Positions 1 through 9,721 of a stretch of DNA of 64,000 nucleotides are shown piece by piece. The translations under genes and the position numbers were made by a program. Within the stretch, counting starts at the first letter, position 1, and every line of letters begins with the position of its first letter. The notes beneath the pieces are model-generated. The model saw only the letters and a list, made by a program, of their open reading frames with translations. It ran no database searches and had not been told where the DNA came from. Source of the DNA: Limanda limanda (Eukaryota; Chordata; Actinopteri; Pleuronectiformes; Pleuronectidae); the NCBI RefSeq assembly GCF_963576545.1, contig NW_026870464.1, positions 166,261 to 230,260 of the forward strand, given 5' to 3'.

Positions 1-29
1 GTTAGGGATGAAAGCACATAGGAGAAAGA
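1..29 (+). repeat. Partial A monomer at left edge
   Basis: This is the last 29 bp of an A unit, beginning inside its final TTAGGG. It shows that the array continues to the left of the window. Confidence 0.95.
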
Positions 30-79
30 GATATTCTTGAATAACTTTTTTTGTGAAGGTCGGAGAGACTTGCAAGTAG

Positions 80-107
80 GCTCTACCCCCACTAAATGGG
101 GTAGCGC
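80..107 (+). other. Hairpin-capable inverted repeat in monomer A (first copy)
   Basis: The arms GCTCTACCCC and GGGGTAGCGC flank the 8-nt loop CACTAAAT. The inner 7 bp (CTACCCC/GGGGTAG) pair perfectly, then one T/C mismatch is followed by two more pairs. It lies at unit positions 51-78 and recurs in almost every A. The common variant GGGGTTG breaks one pair. B has a shorter potential stem (GGAC/GTCC, 8-nt loop) at positions 60-75. Whether the structure forms is unknown. It is not followed by a U-run and is not called a terminator. Confidence 0.6.
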
Positions 108-109
108 GC

Positions 110-126
110 ATCGATCGGTACCATCC
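110..126 (+). other. Conserved ATCGAT / GGTACC block shared by A and B (first copy)
   Basis: Unit positions 81-97 read ATCGATCGGTACCATCC in A and differ by one base (C to T) in B. The block contains the palindromes ATCGAT and GGTACC. It is the best-conserved stretch outside the 43-bp head and follows a segment where A and B have diverged strongly. It may be a protein-binding site or simply a slowly diverging segment; the sequence cannot tell these apart. Confidence 0.55.
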
Positions 127-149
127 TTGAGCTTCTCCGACTTTCGGAA

Positions 150-170
150 GGGTTAGGGTTAGGGTTAGGG
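150..170 (+). other. Telomeric G-quadruplex motif (first of about 293 intact copies)
   Basis: Unit positions 121-141 of A read G3-TTA-G3-TTA-G3-TTA-G3, i.e. GGG plus three TTAGGG. Four G-triplets with TTA loops are the minimal intramolecular quadruplex of vertebrate-type telomeres (established knowledge). The tract also contains overlapping copies of the duplex site TTAGGGTTA recognised by TRF-type Myb domains. Eleven of the 304 A units lack the full motif: five contracted units and six in which the first G-triplet reads GGA. One further unit (near 5166) has a CTA loop. All copies are G-rich on the + strand. Binding or folding in vivo is inference. Confidence 0.9.
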
Positions 171-844
171 ATGAAAGCACATAGGAGAAAGAGATATTCT
201 TGAATAACTTTTTTTGTGAAGGTCGGAGAGACTTGCAAGTAGGCTCTACCCCCACTAAATGGGGTAGCGCGCATCGATCGGTACCATCCTTGAGCTTCTC
301 CGACTTTCGGAAGGGTTAGGGTTAGGGTTAGGGATGAAAGCACATAGGAGAAAGAGATATTCTTGAATAACTTTTTTTGTGAAGGTCGGAGAGACTTGCA
401 AGTAGGCTCTACCCCCACTAAATGGGGTTGCGCGCATCGATCGGTACCATCCTTGAGCTTCTCCGACTTTCGGAAGGGTTAGGGTTAGGGTTAGGGATGA
501 AAGCACATAGGAGAAAGAGATATTCTTGAATAACTTTTTTTGTGAAGGTCGGAGAGACTTGCAAGTAGGCTCTACCCCCACTAAATGGGGTAGCGCGCAT
601 CGATCGGTACCATCCTTGAGCTTCTCCGACTTTCGGAAGGGTTAGGGTTAGGGTTAGGGATGAAAGCACATAGGAGAAAGAGATATTCTTGAATAACTTT
701 TTTTGTGAAGGTCGGAGAGACTTGCAAGTAGGCTCTACCCCCACTAAATGGGGTAACGCGCATCGATCGGTACCATCCTTGAGCTTCTCCGACTTTCGGA
801 AGGGTTAGGGTTAGGGTTAGGGATGAAAGCACATAGGAGAAAGA

Positions 845-999
845 GATATTCTTGAATAACTTTTTTTGTGAAGGTCGGAGAGACTTGGAAAGTGGTTGCA
901 TCTGGACTAATTTGGGTCCTGCGGATCGATTGGTACCATCCCCGAGCTTGTACGACCTTCGGAAGAAGTCGACCGACGAAATTCCCCCAAATCTGAGGA
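845..999 (+). repeat. Monomer B, first complete copy (155 bp, no telomeric tract); starts of all 93 copies listed
   Basis: B shares unit positions 1-43 exactly with A and is about 81% identical, without gaps, over positions 1-120. Its last 35 bp are unrelated to A and contain the palindrome GGTCGACC. B starts: 845,1326,2459,2940,4236,5532,6013,6983,8279,8760,9567,10863,11344,12151,12626,13270,13751,14558,15039,15846,16653,17134,18104,18585,19066,19384,19702,20020,21479,21960,22930,23411,24055,24536,25343,25824,26142,26949,27430,27911,28229,29036,29517,30487,30968,31775,32256,32737,33055,33373,34017,34498,34816,35780,36098,37557,38038,39334,40467,40948,41586,42067,43037,43681,44162,44643,45124,45442,45760,46404,46885,47203,48167,48485,49944,50425,51883,53016,53497,54135,54616,55586,56230,56874,57355,57673,58806,59613,60746,61390,62034,62678,63322; each is 155 bp. 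Recurrent variants are CCTGCAG for CCTGCGG, TACAACC for TACGACC, TTCGAAAG for TTCGGAAG, GAAGAAGTCG, and GAGGTTGACC. Confidence 0.97.
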
Positions 1000-1806
1000 G
1001 ATATTCTTGAATAACTTTTTTTGTGAAGGTCGGAGAGACTTGCAAGTAGGCTCTACCCCCACTAAATGGGGTAGCGCGCATCGATCGGTACCATCCTTGA
1101 GCTTCTCCGACTTTCGGAAGGGTTAGGGTTAGGGTTAGGGATGAAAGCACATAGGAGAAAGAGATATTCTTGAATAACGTTTTTTGTGAAGGTCGGAGAG
1201 ACTTGCAAGTAGGCTCTACCCCCACTAAATGGGGTAGCGCGCATCGATCGGTACCATCCTTGAGCTTCTCCGACTTTCGGAAGGGTTAGGGTTAGGGTTA
1301 GGGATGAAAGCACATAGGAGAAAGAGATATTCTTGAATAACTTTTTTTGTGAAGGTCGGAGAGACTTGGAAAGTGGTTGCATCTGGACTAATTTGGGTCC
1401 TGCGGATCGATTGGTACCATCCCCGAGCTTGTACGACCTTCGGAAGAGGTCGACCGACGAAATTCCCCCAAATCTGAGGAGATATTCTTGAATAACTTTT
1501 TTTGTGAAGGTCGGAGAGACTTGCAAGTAGGCTCTACCCCCACTAAATGGGGTAGCGCGCATCGATCGGTACCATCCTTGAGCTTCTCCGACTTTCGGAA
1601 GGGTTAGGGTTAGGGTTAGGGATGAAAGCACATAGGAGAAAGAGATATTCTTGAATAACTTTTTTTGTGAAGGTCGGAGAGACTTGCAAGTAGGCTCTAC
1701 CCCCACTAAATGGGGTAGCGCGCATCGATCGGTACCATCCTTGAGCTTCTCCGACTTTCGGAAGGGTTAGGGTTAGGGTTAGGGATGAAAGCACATAGGA
1801 GAAAGA

Positions 1807-4800
1807 GATATTCTTGAATAACTTTTTTTGTGAAGGTCGGAGAGACTTGCAAGTAGGCTCTACCCCCACTAAATGGGGTAGCGCGCATCGATCGGTACCA
1901 TCCTTGAGCTTCTCCGACTTTCGGAAGGGTTAGGGTTAGGGTTAGGGATGAAAGCACATAGGAGAAAGAGATATTCTTGAATAACTTTTTTTGTGAAGGT
2001 CGGAGAGACTTGCAAGTAGGCTCTACCCCCACTAAATGGGGTAGCGCGCATCGATCAGTACCATCCTTGAGCTTCTCCGACTTTCGGAAGGGTTAGGGTT
2101 AGGGTTAGGGATGAAAGCACATAGGAGAAAGAGATATTCTTGAATAACTTTTTTTGTGAAGGTCGGAGAGACTTGCAAGTAGGCTCTACCCCCACTAAAT
2201 GGGGTAGCGCGCATCGATCGGTACCATCCTTGAGCTTCTCCGACTTTCGGAAGGGTTAGGGTTAGGGTTAGGGATGAAAGCACATAGGAGAAAGAGATAT
2301 TCTTGAATAACTTTTTTTGTGAAGGTCGGAGAGACTTGCAAGTAGGCTCTACCCCCACTAAATGGGGTAGCGCGCATCGATCGGTACCATCCTTGAGCTT
2401 CTCCGACTTTCGGAAGGGTTAGGGTTAGGGTTAGGGATGAAAGCACATAGGAGAAAGAGATATTCTTGAATAACTTTTTTTGTGAAGGTCGGAGAGACTT
2501 GGAAAGTGGTTGCATCTGGACTAATTTGGGTCCTGCAGATCGATTGGTACCATCCCCGAGCTTGTACGACCTTCGGAAGAGGTCGACCGACGAAATTCCC
2601 CCAAATCTGAGGAGATATTCTTGAATAACTTTTTTTGTGAAGGTCGGAGAGACTTGCAAGTAGGCTCTACCCCCACTAAATGGGGTAGCGCGCATCGATC
2701 TGTACCATCCTTGAGCTTCTCCGACTTTCGGAAGGGTTAGGGTTAGGGTTAGGGATGAAAGCACATAGGAGAAAGAGATATTCTTGAATAACGTTTTTTG
2801 TGAAGGTCGGAGAGACTTGCAAGTAGGCTCTACCCCCACTAAATGGGGTAGCGCGCATCGATCGGTACCATCCTTGAGCTTCTCCGACTTTCGGAAGGGT
2901 TAGGGTTAGGGTTAGGGATGAAAGCACATAGGAGAAAGAGATATTCTTGAATAACTTTTTTTGTGAAGGTCGGAGAGACTTGGAAAGTGGTTGCATCTGG
3001 ACTAATTTGGGTCCTGCGGATCGATTGGTACCATCCCCGAGCTTGTACGACCTTCGGAAGAGGTCGACCGACGAAATTCCCCCAAATCTGAGGAGATATT
3101 CTTGAATAACTTTTTTTGTGAAGGTCGGAGAGACTTGCAAGTAGGCTCTACCCCCACTAAATGGGGTAGCGCGCATCGATCGGTACCATCCTTGAGCTTC
3201 TCCGACTTTCGGAAGGGTTAGGGTTAGGGTTAGGGATGAAAGCACATAGGAGAAAGAGATATTCTTGAATAACTTTTTTTGTGAAGGTCGGAGAGACTTG
3301 CAAGTAGGCTCTACCCCCACTAAATGGGGTAGCGCGCATCGATCGTTACCATCCTTGAGCTTCTCCGACTTTCGGAAGGGTTAGGGTTAGGGTTAGGGAT
3401 GAAAGCACATAGGAGAAAGAGATATTCTTGAATAACTTTTTTTGTGAAGGTCGGAGAGACTTGCAAGTAGGCTCTACCCCCACTAAATGGGGTAGCGCGC
3501 ATCGATCGGTACCATCCTTGAGCTTCTCCGACTTTCGGAAGGGTTAGGGTTAGGGTTAGGGATGAAAGCACATAGGAGAAAGAGATATTCTTGAATAACT
3601 TTTTTTGTGAAGGTCGGAGAGACTTGCAAGTAGGCTCTACCCCCACTAAATGGGGTAGCGCGCATCGATCGGTACCATCCTTGAGCTTCTCCGACTTTCG
3701 GAAGGGTTAGGGTTAGGGTTAGGGATGAAAGCACATAGGAGAAAGAGATATTCTTGAATAACTTTTTTTGTGAAGGTCGGAGAGACTTGCAAGTAGGCTC
3801 TACCCCCACTAAATGGGGTTGCGCGCATCGATCGGTACCATCCTTGAGCTTCTCCGACTTTCGGAAGGGTTAGGGTTAGGGTTAGGGATGAAAGCACATA
3901 GGAGAAAGAGATATTCTTGAATAACTTTTTTTGTGAAGGTCGGAGAGACTTGCAAGTAGGCTCTACCCCCACTAAATGGGGTAGCGCGCATCGATCGGTA
4001 CCATCCTTGAGCTTCTCCGACTTTCGGAAGGGTTAGGGTTAGGGTTAGGGATGAAAGCACATAGGAGAAAGAGATATTCTTGAATAACTTTTTTTGTGAA
4101 GGTCGGAGAGACTTGCAAGTAGGCTCTACCCCCACTAAATGGGGTAACGCGCATCGATCGGTACCATCCTTGAGCTTCTCCGACTTTCGGAAGGGTTAGG
4201 GTTAGGGTTAGGGATGAAAGCACATAGGAGAAAGAGATATTCTTGAATAACTTTTTTTGTGAAGGTCGGAGAGACTTGGAAAGTGGTTGCATCTGGACTA
4301 ATTTGGGTCCTGCGGATCGATTGGTACCATCCCCGAGCTTGTACGACCTTCGGAAGAAGTCGACCGACGAAATTCCCCCAAATCTGAGGAGATATTCTTG
4401 AATAACTTTTTTTGTGAAGGTCGGAGAGACTTGCAAGTAGGCTCTACCCCCACTAAATGGGGTAGCGCGCATCGATCGGTACCATCCTTGAGCTTCTCCG
4501 ACTTTCGGAAGGGTTAGGGTTAGGGTTAGGGATGAAAGCACATAGGAGAAAGAGATATTCTTGAATAACGTTTTTTGTGAAGGTCGGAGAGACTTGCAAG
4601 TAGGCTCTACCCCCACTAAATGGGGTAGCGCGCATCGATCGGTACCATCCTTGAGCTTCTCCGACTTTCGGAAGGGTTAGGGTTAGGGTTAGGGATGAAA
4701 GCACATAGGAGAAAGAGATATTCTTGAATAACTTTTTTTGTGAAGGTCGGAGAGACTTGCAAGTAGGCTCTACCCCCACTAAATGGGGTAGCGCGCATCG

Positions 4801-5104
4801 ATCGGTACCATCCTTGAGCTTCTCCGACTTTCGGAAGGGTTAGGGTTAGGGTTAGGGATGAAAGCACATAGGAGAAAGAGATATTCTTGAATAACTTTTT
4901 TTGTGAAGGTCGGAGAGACTTGCAAGTAGGCTCTACCCCCACTAAATGGGGTAGCGCGCATCGATCGGTACCATCCTTGAGCTTCTCCGACTTTCGGAAG
5001 GGTTAGGGTTAGGGTTAGGGATGAAAGCACATAGGAGAAAGAGATATTCTTGAATAACTTTTTTTGTGAAGGTCGGAGAGACTTGCAAGTAGGCTCTACC
5101 CCCA
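1807..5104 (+). repeat. Partial copy of the 12.4-kb block (matches about 36905-40202, offset 35,098)
   Basis: GATCAGTACC near 2054, GATCTGTACC near 2698, GATCGTTACC near 3343, a TTGCGC A unit near 3829, GTAACG near 4144 and GAAGAAGTCG near 4354 all have partners exactly 35,098 bp to the right. The one difference I noticed within the clearly matching part is GTAGCG near 2204 against GTAACG in the partner. The exact left limit is unclear because flanking A units carry no markers. Confidence 0.8.
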
Positions 5105-7137
5105 CTAAATGGGGTAGCGCGCATCGATCGGTACCATCCTTGAGCTTCTCCGACTTTCGGAAGGGCTAGGGTTAGGGTTAGGGATGAAAGCACATAGGAG
5201 AAAGAGATATTCTTGAATAACTTTTTTTGTGAAGGTCGGAGAGACTTGCAAGTAGGCTCTACCCCCACTAAATGGGGTAGCGCGCATCGATCGGTACCAT
5301 CCTTGAGCTTCTCCGACTTTCGGAAGGGTTAGGGTTAGGGTTAGGGATGAAAGCACATAGGAGAAAGAGATATTCTTGAATAACTTTTTTTGTGAAGGTC
5401 GGAGAGACTTGCAAGTAGGCTCTACCCCCACTAAATGGGGTAGCGCGCATCGATCGGTACCATCCTTGAGCTTCTCCGACTTTCGGAAGGGTTAGGGTTA
5501 GGGTTAGGGATGAAAGCACATAGGAGAAAGAGATATTCTTGAATAACTTTTTTTGTGAAGGTCGGAGAGACTTGGAAAGTGGTTGCATCTGGACTAATTT
5601 GGGTCCTGCGGATCGATTGGTACCATCCCCGAGCTTGTACAACCTTCGGAAGAGGTCGACCGACGAAATTCCCCCAAATCTGAGGAGATATTCTTGAATA
5701 ACTTTTTTTGTGAAGGTCGGAGAGACTTGCAAGTAGGCTCTACCCCCACTAAATGGGGTAGCGCGCATCGATCGGTACCATCCTTGAGCTTCTCCGACTT
5801 TCGGAAGGGTTAGGGTTAGGGTTAGGGATGAAAGCACATAGGAGAAAGAGATATTCTTGAATAACGTTTTTTGTGAAGGTCGGAGAGACTTGCAAGTAGG
5901 CTCTACCCCCACTAAATGGGGTAGCGCGCATCGATCGGTACCATCCTTGAGCTTCTCCGACTTTCGGAAGGGTTAGGGTTAGGGTTAGGGATGAAAGCAC
6001 ATAGGAGAAAGAGATATTCTTGAATAACTTTTTTTGTGAAGGTCGGAGAGACTTGGAAAGTGGTTGCATCTGGACTAATTTGGGTCCTGCGGATCGATTG
6101 GTACCATCCCCGAGCTTGTACGACCTTCGGAAGAGGTTGACCGACGAAATTCCCCCAAATCTGAGGAGATATTCTTGAATAACTTTTTTTGTGAAGGTCG
6201 GAGAGACTTGCAAGTAGGCTCTACCCCCACTAAATGGGGTAGCGCGCATCGATCGGTACCATCCTTGAGCTTCTCCGACTTTCGGAAGGGTTAGGGTTAG
6301 GGTTAGGGATGAAAGCACATAGGAGAAAGAGATATTCTTGAATAACTTTTTTTGTGAAGGTCGGAGAGACTTGCAAGTAGGCTCTACCCCCACTAAATGG
6401 GGTAGCGCGCATCGATCGGTACCATCCTTGAGCTTCTCCGACTTTCGGAAGGGTTAGGGTTAGGGTTAGGGATGAAAGCACATAGGAGAAAGAGATATTC
6501 TTGAATAACTTTTTTTGTGAAGGTCGGAGAGACTTGCAAGTAGGCTCTACCCCCACTAAATGGGGTTGCGCGCATCGATCGGTACCATCCTTGAGCTTCT
6601 CCGACTTTCGGAAGGGTTAGGGTTAGGGTTAGGGATGAAAGCACATAGGAGAAAGAGATATTCTTGAATAACTTTTTTTGTGAAGGTCGGAGAGACTTGC
6701 AAGTAGGCTCTACCCCCACTAAATGGGGTAGCGCGCATCGATCGGTACCATCCTTGAGCTTCTCCGACTTTCGGAAGGGTTAGGGTTAGGGTTAGGGATG
6801 AAAGCACATAGGAGAAAGAGATATTCTTGAATAACTTTTTTTGTGAAGGTCGGAGAGACTTGCAAGTAGGCTCTACCCCCACTAAATGGGGTAACGCGCA
6901 TCGATCGGTACCATCCTTGAGCTTCTCCGACTTTCGGAAGGGTTAGGGTTAGGGTTAGGGATGAAAGCACATAGGAGAAAGAGATATTCTTGAATAACTT
7001 TTTTTGTGAAGGTCGGAGAGACTTGGAAAGTGGTTGCATCTGGACTAATTTGGGTCCTGCGGATCGATTGGTACCATCCCCGAGCTTGTACGACCTTCGG
7101 AAGAAGTCGACCGACGAAATTCCCCCAAATCTGAGGA
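4391..7137 (+). repeat. Higher-order repeat block I-1 (7A-B-2A-B-5A-B, 2747 bp)
   Basis: First of three consecutive blocks with the run pattern 7,2,(4 or 5). It shares the TACAACC variant in its first B (about 5638) with the next two blocks. It ends differently, with a GTAACG A unit and a GAAGAAGTCG B unit (about 6893 and 7101). One A unit has a unique TTAGGG-to-CTAGGG change near 5166. Confidence 0.8.
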
Positions 7138-9721
7138 GATATTCTTGAATAACTTTTTTTGTGAAGGTCGGAGAGACTTGCAAGTAGGCTCTACCCCCAC
7201 TAAATGGGGTAGCGCGCATCGATCGGTACCATCCTTGAGCTTCTCCGACTTTCGGAAGGGTTAGGGTTAGGGTTAGGGATGAAAGCACATAGGAGAAAGA
7301 GATATTCTTGAATAACGTTTTTTGTGAAGGTCGGAGAGACTTGCAAGTAGGCTCTACCCCCACTAAATGGGGTAGCGCGCATCGATCGGTACCATCCTTG
7401 AGCTTCTCCGACTTTCGGAAGGGTTAGGGTTAGGGTTAGGGATGAAAGCACATAGGAGAAAGAGATATTCTTGAATAACTTTTTTTGTGAAGGTCGGAGA
7501 GACTTGCAAGTAGGCTCTACCCCCACTAAATGGGGTAGCGCGCATCGATCGGTACCATCCTTGAGCTTCTCCGACTTTCGGAAGGGTTAGGGTTAGGGTT
7601 AGGGATGAAAGCACATAGGAGAAAGAGATATTCTTGAATAACTTTTTTTGTGAAGGTCGGAGAGACTTGCAAGTAGGCTCTACCCCCACTAAATGGGGTA
7701 GCGCGCATCGATCGGTACCATCCTTGAGCTTCTCCGACTTTCGGAAGGGTTAGGGTTAGGGTTAGGGATGAAAGCACATAGGAGAAAGAGATATTCTTGA
7801 ATAACTTTTTTTGTGAAGGTCGGAGAGACTTGCAAGTAGGCTCTACCCCCACTAAATGGGGTAGCGCGCATCGATCGGTACCATCCTTGAGCTTCTCCGA
7901 CTTTCGGAAGGGTTAGGGTTAGGGTTAGGGATGAAAGCACATAGGAGAAAGAGATATTCTTGAATAACTTTTTTTGTGAAGGTCGGAGAGACTTGCAAGT
8001 AGGCTCTACCCCCACTAAATGGGGTAGCGCGCATCGATCGGTACCATCCTTGAGCTTCTCCGACTTTCGGAAGGGTTAGGGTTAGGGTTAGGGATGAAAG
8101 CACATAGGAGAAAGAGATATTCTTGAATAACTTTTTTTGTGAAGGTCGGAGAGACTTGCAAGTAGGCTCTACCCCCACTAAATGGGGTAGCGCGCATCGA
8201 TCGGTACCATCCTTGAGCTTCTCCGACTTTCGGAAGGGTTAGGGTTAGGGTTAGGGATGAAAGCACATAGGAGAAAGAGATATTCTTGAATAACTTTTTT
8301 TGTGAAGGTCGGAGAGACTTGGAAAGTGGTTGCATCTGGACTAATTTGGGTCCTGCGGATCGATTGGTACCATCCCCGAGCTTGTACAACCTTCGGAAGA
8401 GGTCGACCGACGAAATTCCCCCAAATCTGAGGAGATATTCTTGAATAACTTTTTTTGTGAAGGTCGGAGAGACTTGCAAGTAGGCTCTACCCCCACTAAA
8501 TGGGGTAGCGCGCATCGATCGGTACCATCCTTGAGCTTCTCCGACTTTCGGAAGGGTTAGGGTTAGGGTTAGGGATGAAAGCACATAGGAGAAAGAGATA
8601 TTCTTGAATAACGTTTTTTGTGAAGGTCGGAGAGACTTGCAAGTAGGCTCTACCCCCACTAAATGGGGTAGCGCGCATCGATCGGTACCATCCTTGAGCT
8701 TCTCCGACTTTCGGAAGGGTTAGGGTTAGGGTTAGGGATGAAAGCACATAGGAGAAAGAGATATTCTTGAATAACTTTTTTTGTGAAGGTCGGAGAGACT
8801 TGGAAAGTGGTTGCATCTGGACTAATTTGGGTCCTGCGGATCGATTGGTACCATCCCCGAGCTTGTACGACCTTCGAAAGAGGTCGACCGACGAAATTCC
8901 CCCAAATCTGAGGAGATATTCTTGAATAACTTTTTTTGTGAAGGTCGGAGAGACTTGCAAGTAGGCTCTACCCCCACTAAATGGGGTTGCGCGCATCGAT
9001 CGGTACCATCCTTGAGCTTCTCCGACTTTTGGAAGGGTTAGGGTTAGGGTTAGGGATGAAAGCACATAGGAGAAAGAGATATTCTTGAATAACTTTTTTT
9101 GTGAAGGTCGGAGAGACTTGCAAGTAGGCTCTACCCCCACTAAATGGGGTAGCGCGCATCGATCGGTACCATCCTTGAGCTTCTCCGACTTTCGGAAGGG
9201 TTAGGGTTAGGGTTAGGGATGAAAGCACATAGGAGAAAGAGATATTCTTGAATAACTTTTTTTGTGAAGGTCGGAGAGACTTGCAAGTAGGCTCTACCCC
9301 CACTAAATGGGGTAGCGCGCATCGATCGGTACCATCCTTGAGCTTCTCCGACTTTCGGAAGGGTTAGGGTTAGGGTTAGGGATGAAAGCACATAGGAGAA
9401 AGAGATATTCTTGAATAACTTTTTTTGTGAAGGTCGGAGAGACTTGCAAGTAGGCTCTACCCCCACTAAATGAGGTAGCGCGCATCGATCGGTACCATCC
9501 TTGAGCTTCTCCGACTTTCGGAAGGGTTAGGGTTAGGGTTAGGGATGAAAGCACATAGGAGAAAGAGATATTCTTGAATAACTTTTTTTGTGAAGGTCGG
9601 AGAGACTTGGAAAGTGGTTGCATCTGGACTAATTTGGGTCCTGCGGATCGATTGGTACCATCCCCGAGCTTGTACAACCTTCGGAAGAGGTCGACCGACG
9701 AAATTCCCCCAAATCTGAGGA
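7138..9721 (+). repeat. Higher-order repeat block I-2 (7A-B-2A-B-4A-B, 2584 bp)
   Basis: Second copy of the block. It shares private markers with block I-3 at an exact offset of 2584 bp: TTCGAAAG in the second B, ACTTTTGGAAG near 9029, and AAATGAGG near 9471. These markers show that the multi-unit block was duplicated as a whole. Confidence 0.85.

Larger units (their letters stand above)
30..192 (+). repeat. Monomer A, first complete copy (163 bp, telomere-bearing)
   Basis: This is a representative A unit, taken to start at GATATTCTTGAATAAC. Positions within the unit are: 1-43, head shared exactly with B, including a run of seven T at 17-23; 51-78, an A-specific hairpin region; 81-97, a conserved block holding ATCGAT and GGTACC; 101-120, ending in TTCGGAA; 121-141, four G-triplets joined by TTA; 142-163, an A-specific AG-rich tail. 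There are 304 complete copies in the window. Recurrent variants include G-to-T or A in the run of T (gives AACG before T6), AATGGGGTTGCG instead of AATGGGGTAGCG, GTAACG, GCGCACAT, GATCAGTACC and CATCTTTGAG. The length is close to one nucleosome core plus a short linker. No gene is contained in it. Confidence 0.97.

Noticed and set aside
80..107. Rho-independent terminator
   Set aside because: The hairpin is GC-rich but followed by CGCATCGATCGG and not by a T-run, and the setting is eukaryotic satellite DNA with no gene upstream.
30..192. CENP-B box (TTCG-type motif) in TTCGGAAGGGTTAGGG
   Set aside because: The sequence begins with TTCG, but the required A at position 9 and the CGGG end are absent, so it does not meet the CENP-B box consensus. 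A centromeric role is not excluded but is not supported by this motif.
845..999. B monomer as a mobile-element fragment
   Set aside because: There are no terminal inverted repeats, target-site duplications, poly-A tail or coding remnants. B replaces rather than interrupts an A unit, and it shares A's head and body in register.
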